Assembly: GCA_902795975.1 (NCBI GenBank) | Contig: CADBNE010000042.1 | Coordinates: forward strand, 1-10,321 | Direction: 5' to 3' | From: an uncultured Erysipelotrichaceae bacterium | GTDB taxonomy: Bacteria > Bacillota_I > Bacilli_A > RF39 > UBA660 | DNA length: 10,321 bases | Shown: positions 6,982-10,321 of the stretch, piece after piece | How the letters are laid out: every line of letters begins with the position of its first letter | How positions within the stretch are numbered: the stretch's first letter is position 1 | Position numbers and translations under genes: made by a program | The notes under the pieces: generated by a model | Told to the model about the DNA's origin: nothing | Databases searched by the model: none | The model's input: only the letters and a program-made list of their open reading frames with translations

Positions 6982-7875
6982 ATGAATTTAATTATAGGCT
7001 CTCATGTATCTTTTAATAAAGATACACAATTACTAGGAAGTGTTGAAGAGACATTAAAATATGGTGCTAATACATTTATGTTTTATACAGGAGCTCCACA
7101 AAATACTAAAAGATGTGATATAGATAAAAATATTACGTTAGAAGCTCATAAATTAATGTTAAGTGAAAATATTAATATTAGCAATGTAATCGTTCATGCA
7201 CCATATATTATTAATTTAGCTAATGCTTCTAATCATGATTTTAATGTTAGTTTTTTAAAACAAGAAATAGATAGAGTATCTATGTTAGGTATAGATAAAT
7301 TAGTACTTCATCCTGGAAGTCATATTGGGCAAGGTATAGATGTTGGATTAAATAATATTATAAATACACTTAATGAATGTATAGATAAAGATACTAATGT
7401 AATTATTTGTTTGGAGACTATGGCAGGAAAAGGTACTGAACTTGGAGTATCCTTTGAACAATTAAAGACAATTATTGATGGTGTAAAATATAATGATAAA
7501 ATAGGTGTTTGCTTGGATACTTGTCATATCAATGATGCAGGTTATGATTTAAATAATTTTGATGAAGTTTTAAATGAGTTCGATAATATAATTGGGATAG
7601 ATAAGTTAAAAGTATTACATATTAATGATAGTAAAAATATATTAGGTTCAAGAAAAGATAGACATGAAAATATAGGTTATGGAACTATAGGATTTAATAA
7701 TTTAATAAATATTATATATAATGAAAAATTAAAAGATGTTCCTAAAATATTAGAAACACCTTATGTAGAAACTTCTATTGGAAAATTAGCTCCATATAAA
7801 ATTGAGATAGATATGATACGTAGTAAAAAATTTAAAGATGATTTGGCTAATCAAATAATTTTGGATAATAAATAG
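6982..7875 (+). CDS. nfo: Endonuclease IV (AP endonuclease, class II, Zn-dependent)
   Basis: Endonuclease IV cuts the DNA backbone 5' of abasic sites in base excision repair and removes blocked 3' ends. The protein has 297 residues, about the normal length. It is a TIM barrel whose nine metal ligands, by comparison with the E. coli enzyme, can all be placed: H72 (VHAPY), H110 (LHPGSH), E145 (LETMAGKG), D179 and H182 (CLDTCH), H213 (LHINDS), D226 and H228 (KDRH) and E258 (LETPY). The NIGYG stretch at 230-234 is also typical. ATG 6982 is preceded by GGTGAT, which pairs with the part of the 16S tail downstream of the usual AGGAGG contact and so supports this start despite the small gap. It has its own promoter behind the pcrA-unit terminator. 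Its last 29 bases overlap the convergent small gene. Confidence 0.96.
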   Translation: MNLIIGSHVSFNKDTQLLGSVEETLKYGANTFMFYTGAPQNTKRCDIDKNITLEAHKLMLSENINISNVIVHAPYIINLANASNHDFNVSFLKQEIDRVSMLGIDKLVLHPGSHIGQGIDVGLNNIINTLNECIDKDTNVIICLETMAGKGTELGVSFEQLKTIIDGVKYNDKIGVCLDTCHINDAGYDLNNFDEVLNEFDNIIGIDKLKVLHINDSKNILGSRKDRHENIGYGTIGFNNLINIIYNEKLKDVPKILETPYVETSIGKLAPYKIEIDMIRSKKFKDDLANQIILDNK

Positions 7876-8101
7876 TATATAGTTCATATAATTTATTATA
7901 TGTATTAATATTGAGTTCATTTTTATATTTATTTAATACATATAATGGATTGTTTTTTAGTTCATTGTAGTTATTTTTGATATTGTTATAAATTATGTCT
8001 AATTCATTATTATTTAAAATAATATTATTCTTTTTAGCATATAACATAATATCATCTTTTGTTAAATGATTAATATATGATTTAATTATTTTTTCTTTCA
8101 T
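7847..8101 (-). CDS. Small helical protein, probably DUF2624/YqfT-like, function unknown
   Basis: This 84-residue frame fills the whole gap between nfo and the penicillin-binding protein gene. The pattern LTKDDIMLYAKKNNIIL (13-29), followed by helical stretches at about 32-46 and 50-78, resembles my memory of DUF2624 (Bacillus YqfT), with a similar length. That family sits beside nfo in Bacillus and Staphylococcus, although there it is read in the same direction as nfo. Here it is inverted and its 3' end overlaps nfo by 29 bases. The start is uncertain: no Shine-Dalgarno sequence precedes ATG 8101-8099. A TATAAT box read on this strand (8112-8107) would place transcription at the ATG itself. 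Extreme Asn/Lys/Ile/Tyr content matches the base composition. The function of the family is unknown. The gene call is likely; the family assignment is tentative. Confidence 0.6.
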   Translation of the reverse strand: MKEKIIKSYINHLTKDDIMLYAKKNNIILNNNELDIIYNNIKNNYNELKNNPLYVLNKYKNELNINTYNKLYELYTIYYPKLFD

Positions 8102-8106
8102 AATAT

Positions 8107-8112
8107 ATTATA
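8107..8112 (-). promoter_or_regulatory. Possible -10 box giving a leaderless transcript for the DUF2624-like gene
   Basis: Read on the minus strand, 8112-8107 is TATAAT. The normal distance to the start point puts +1 at about 8100-8101, that is, on the ATG of the small gene. A weak -35 candidate (TGTAAA, complement of 8136-8131, 18-base spacer) overlaps the ribosome binding site of the divergent gene. Chance is a real alternative in such A/T-rich DNA. Confidence 0.3.
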
Positions 8113-8145
8113 TGAAAAAAATAAAAAAAGTTTACAGGAGGTAAT

Positions 8146-10221
8146 ATGAAAAAACAATTAAATAATTCTAAACACTATAAGAGATTTACACAAGATGATG
8201 TTACTCCTGTAGTAAATAGAAGATATATAATTTTATATATTGTAGTAGTCATTTCATTTGTTGGTTTGGCCTTATCATTATTTTATATGCAAGTAATAAA
8301 AAATGATTATTATAAAGAAAAGCTAAAAGAGTTGAGTCAAGTTATAATAGATGGTGGAAGTAGTGCTAGAGGAAGAATATATGATAGAAATGGTAAAGTT
8401 ATTGTTGATAATAAGGCTATTAAGACTATCTATTATAAAAAACAAACTGGTATATCACAAGCTGAAGAAATAGTTATGGCATACAAGATTGCAAAAACAT
8501 TAGATATTGAATACAAAAAATTAAATGATTATGATTTAAGAAAATTTTGGATAATAAATAATCCAAGAAGTGCTAAAGAAAAAATAAAAGATGATGAATG
8601 GAAAAAATTGGATGAAAGAAAAATTACTTTAGATGATATTGAAAAATATAAAATGGAACGTGTTACTAAAGAAGAATTAGAAGAATATGGTGATATAGAT
8701 AAAGAAGCAGCTTATGTATATTATTTAATGAATAATGGATATTATTATTCAGAAAAAATAATTAAAAATGTTGATGTTACTGATGAAGAATATGCATATA
8801 TTGCTGAAAATGGATCTGAACTTCCTGGATTTGGTACTAAACTAGATTGGGAAAGATATTATCCATATGGTAAAACACTTAGAAGTATATTAGGTAGTGT
8901 ATCATCAAGTAGTAGTGGTGTACCTGCTGAATTAAAAGATTCTTATTTGGCAACTGGATATTCTTTAACCGATAGAGTTGGTACTAGTTATTTAGAATAT
9001 CAATATGAAACATTACTTAGAGGTGCTAAAACAAAATATACTATGGATGATGAAGGTAATTATGTTGTTTTAAAAGAAGGTACTAGAGGTAATGATATTG
9101 TAATTAGTATTGATATAGAATTACAAAAAGAGATTGAAAAAATAGTTGAAGAAGAATTAATGTATACTAGAGTAAATGATAAGCATACTGAATATTTTGA
9201 TAGAGCTTTTGTTATAATTAGTAATCCTAAAACAGGAGAAGTTTTAGCAATGGTAGGAAAACAAATAAGTGATGAAGATGGTGAATATAAAATATATGAT
9301 TATTCATCTGGTATAATTAATTCAGCTATAACACCTGGTTCTTCAGTTAAGGCAGCATCTCATATGGTAGGTTATGTGACAAATAATTTAAAAATAGGTG
9401 AAGTAAGAAATGATGCTTGTATAAAGATAGCAGCAACTCCTTTAAAATGTTCATATAGCAAATATGGAAATATAAATGATTTACAGGCTTTACAATATTC
9501 ATCAAATACATATCAATTTCAAACAGCAATTAAAGTTGGAAATGGTAGATATAGATATGATAAACCTTTAGTTCTTTCATCTAATGCGTTTGATACATAT
9601 AGAGAAATATTTGCTGAATTTGGTTTAGGTGTAAAGACAGGAATTGATTTACCTAATGAAACAAGTGGGTATAAAGGTAATGGTACTGCACCTGGATTAT
9701 TATTAGATTATTCAATAGGACAATATGACAATTATACTCCTATACAATTATCTCAATATATTAATACAGTAGCAAATAATGGAACAAGAATGAAGCCAAT
9801 GTTATTAAAAAAAGTATATGAACCAGATAAAGATGGTTTAACTAATTTAATATATTCTAAACAGCCAGAAATGTTAAATAGGGTTGATGCAGATGAAAAA
9901 TATTTTAAGCGAATAAAAGAAGGATTACATATGGTATTTACCGGAGGTACAGGACGTGGTTTTATAGATAGTAAATATAAACCTGCAGGAAAGACAGGTA
10001 CAAGTGAATCATTTGTAGACTCTGATGGTGATGGAGTTGTAGATACGGAAACATTATCAACTACCTTAGTTGCATATGCTCCATATGATGATCCAAAAGT
10101 AACTTTTACTATTATTACACCAAATGTATGTACTGGAGATGTGGGTTTAGGACAAATGTCCCAAGTAAATAAACGTATAACTCAAAAAATTTCTAAAAAA
10201 TACTTTGAAATTTATAAATAA
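8146..10221 (+). CDS. pbpA: Class B penicillin-binding protein (peptidoglycan D,D-transpeptidase), PbpA/PBP2 type
   Basis: This enzyme cross-links peptidoglycan outside the membrane, working with a SEDS glycosyltransferase (RodA-type for this subfamily). It has 691 residues. A short cytoplasmic tail is followed by one membrane helix (27-50), then the dimerisation/pedestal domain with ARGRIYDRNG (74-83) and a helical insert (about 120-220). The segment DWERYYPYGKTLRSILG (234-250) is close to Bacillus PbpA/PbpH and Staphylococcus PBP3. The transpeptidase domain has SxxK at S399-K402 (PGSSVK, catalytic S399), SxN at S452-N454 and KTG at 616-618. Unusual features are an acidic DxDxDGxxD loop at 625-633 just after KTG, and cysteines C425 and C435. 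AGGAGGT (8136-8142) fixes ATG 8146. No promoter of the kind seen elsewhere stands before it. The rpmG promoter begins 3 bases after its stop codon. In Staphylococcus and Bacillus, rpmG also lies near this gene, which supports the assignment. Confidence 0.93.
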   Translation: MKKQLNNSKHYKRFTQDDVTPVVNRRYIILYIVVVISFVGLALSLFYMQVIKNDYYKEKLKELSQVIIDGGSSARGRIYDRNGKVIVDNKAIKTIYYKKQTGISQAEEIVMAYKIAKTLDIEYKKLNDYDLRKFWIINNPRSAKEKIKDDEWKKLDERKITLDDIEKYKMERVTKEELEEYGDIDKEAAYVYYLMNNGYYYSEKIIKNVDVTDEEYAYIAENGSELPGFGTKLDWERYYPYGKTLRSILGSVSSSSSGVPAELKDSYLATGYSLTDRVGTSYLEYQYETLLRGAKTKYTMDDEGNYVVLKEGTRGNDIVISIDIELQKEIEKIVEEELMYTRVNDKHTEYFDRAFVIISNPKTGEVLAMVGKQISDEDGEYKIYDYSSGIINSAITPGSSVKAASHMVGYVTNNLKIGEVRNDACIKIAATPLKCSYSKYGNINDLQALQYSSNTYQFQTAIKVGNGRYRYDKPLVLSSNAFDTYREIFAEFGLGVKTGIDLPNETSGYKGNGTAPGLLLDYSIGQYDNYTPIQLSQYINTVANNGTRMKPMLLKKVYEPDKDGLTNLIYSKQPEMLNRVDADEKYFKRIKEGLHMVFTGGTGRGFIDSKYKPAGKTGTSESFVDSDGDGVVDTETLSTTLVAYAPYDDPKVTFTIITPNVCTGDVGLGQMSQVNKRITQKISKKYFEIYK

Positions 10222-10223
10222 TT

Positions 10224-10232
10224 TGCTATAAT
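10224..10232 (+). promoter_or_regulatory. Extended -10 promoter for rpmG
   Basis: TGCTATAAT is a perfect extended -10 box (TATAAT at 10227-10232), starting 3 bases after the stop codon of the penicillin-binding protein gene. The expected start is near G10239, with a leader of about 24 bases containing AAAGGAGG. It lets rpmG be expressed separately from the upstream gene; no terminator separates the two. Confidence 0.65.
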
Positions 10233-10262
10233 ATTAATGCGTAAAAAAAGGAGGGCAAGACT

Positions 10263-10321
10263 ATGGCAAAAAAAGGAGAAGCTAGACAAAGAATAACTCT
10301 TCAATGTACAGTATGTAAATC
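10263..10321 (+). CDS. rpmG: 50S ribosomal protein L33 (partial, N-terminal 19 residues)
   Basis: The frame opens at ATG 10263, behind a strong AAAGGAGGG site (10247-10255), and runs off the window end. MAKKGEARQRITLQCTVCK matches the conserved N-terminus of bacterial L33. The C15-x-x-C18 pair is the first half of the zinc ribbon, so this is the cysteine-containing (C+) form, usually made when zinc is sufficient. L33 sits near the E site of the large ribosomal subunit. The second cysteine pair would lie beyond the window. Confidence 0.92.
   Translation, partial: MAKKGEARQRITLQCTVCK

Noticed and set aside
7885..7902. Perfect inverted repeat CATAAT-type (8 bp arms, 2-base centre) shortly after the nfo stop
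   Set aside because: The arms are almost entirely A/T, no T-run follows on either strand, and the site lies inside the coding region of the small convergent gene. It may be a weak bidirectional hairpin but cannot be supported as a terminator.
8100..8111. 12-bp A/T palindrome ATAATATATTAT at the divergent small gene and penicillin-binding protein starts
   Set aside because: It could be an operator, but it has no G or C and such palindromes are expected by chance at this base composition. No regulator is encoded nearby.
8112..8144. Ten-codon mini-frame (MKKIKKVYRR) ending just before the penicillin-binding protein gene
   Set aside because: It could look like a leader peptide with two AGG arginine codons, but those codons are simply the Shine-Dalgarno sequence of the next gene. 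The mini-frame has no ribosome binding site, and A/T-rich DNA makes such frames common.
9347..9529. 60-residue minus-strand open frame
   Set aside because: It is antisense to the transpeptidase core of the penicillin-binding protein, including the SxN region, and has no start signal.
1..10321. CRISPR array, insertion sequence, phage, toxin-antitoxin or other defence system
   Set aside because: No spaced direct repeats, transposase, integrase, nuclease-effector or paired toxin-antitoxin genes were seen on either strand. PcrA and Nfo carry ordinary housekeeping motifs and do not form a defence module here.

Overview
The window is a stretch of chromosome from a very AT-rich bacterium of the Firmicutes/Bacilli type with a compact genome, probably from an uncultured, RF39-like or other Mollicutes-related Bacilli lineage. 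This rests on the strong A/T bias of both codons and spacers, AGGAGG-type ribosome binding sites, PcrA-type helicase, a Bacillus PbpA-like class B penicillin-binding protein (so the organism makes peptidoglycan and is not a wall-less mycoplasma), and the nfo / DUF2624-like / pbpA / rpmG neighbourhood, which recalls the order of these genes in Bacillus and Staphylococcus. All reading frames are intact under the standard bacterial code. Tryptophan is written TGG throughout, and all nine complete genes end in TAA or TAG, never TGA. The lineage placement is inference.

Left part (1-2056, minus strand): an importer operon read right to left. It encodes a TauA/SsuA/NMT1-type substrate-binding protein, its ATPase and an inner-membrane permease that is cut by the window edge. 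The genes abut or overlap and look translationally coupled. The substrate cannot be read from the sequence. The binding protein has no lipobox cysteine and seems to be held by an uncleaved N-terminal anchor.

Middle (2057-4639, plus strand): a divergent 77-base promoter region, then an ABC-2 type exporter pair. The first gene is a BcrA/CcmA-like ATPase with a GTG start. The second is a permease with a TTG start that carries a long, charged, probably coiled-coil extracytoplasmic domain between its first and second membrane helices.

Right part (4640-10321): pcrA (DNA helicase), then a 55-residue single-pass membrane protein, a terminator, nfo (endonuclease IV), an inverted 84-residue DUF2624/YqfT-like gene that converges on nfo, a PbpA-type penicillin-binding protein with a calcium-loop-like insert next to the KTG motif, and the start of rpmG (ribosomal protein L33). 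PcrA and Nfo are both DNA repair proteins, while the penicillin-binding protein acts in side-wall synthesis.

Four plus-strand transcription starts have extended -10 boxes (TGnTATAAT or one mismatch) without a clear -35 box and with predicted leaders of only about 11-25 bases. I see no CRISPR array, mobile element, tRNA, rRNA or riboswitch. Most of the window is housekeeping and transport. I found no convincing new multi-gene system; the most unusual items are the small membrane protein, the calcium-loop-like insert in the penicillin-binding protein, the possibly leaderless inverted small gene and the unlipidated binding protein.
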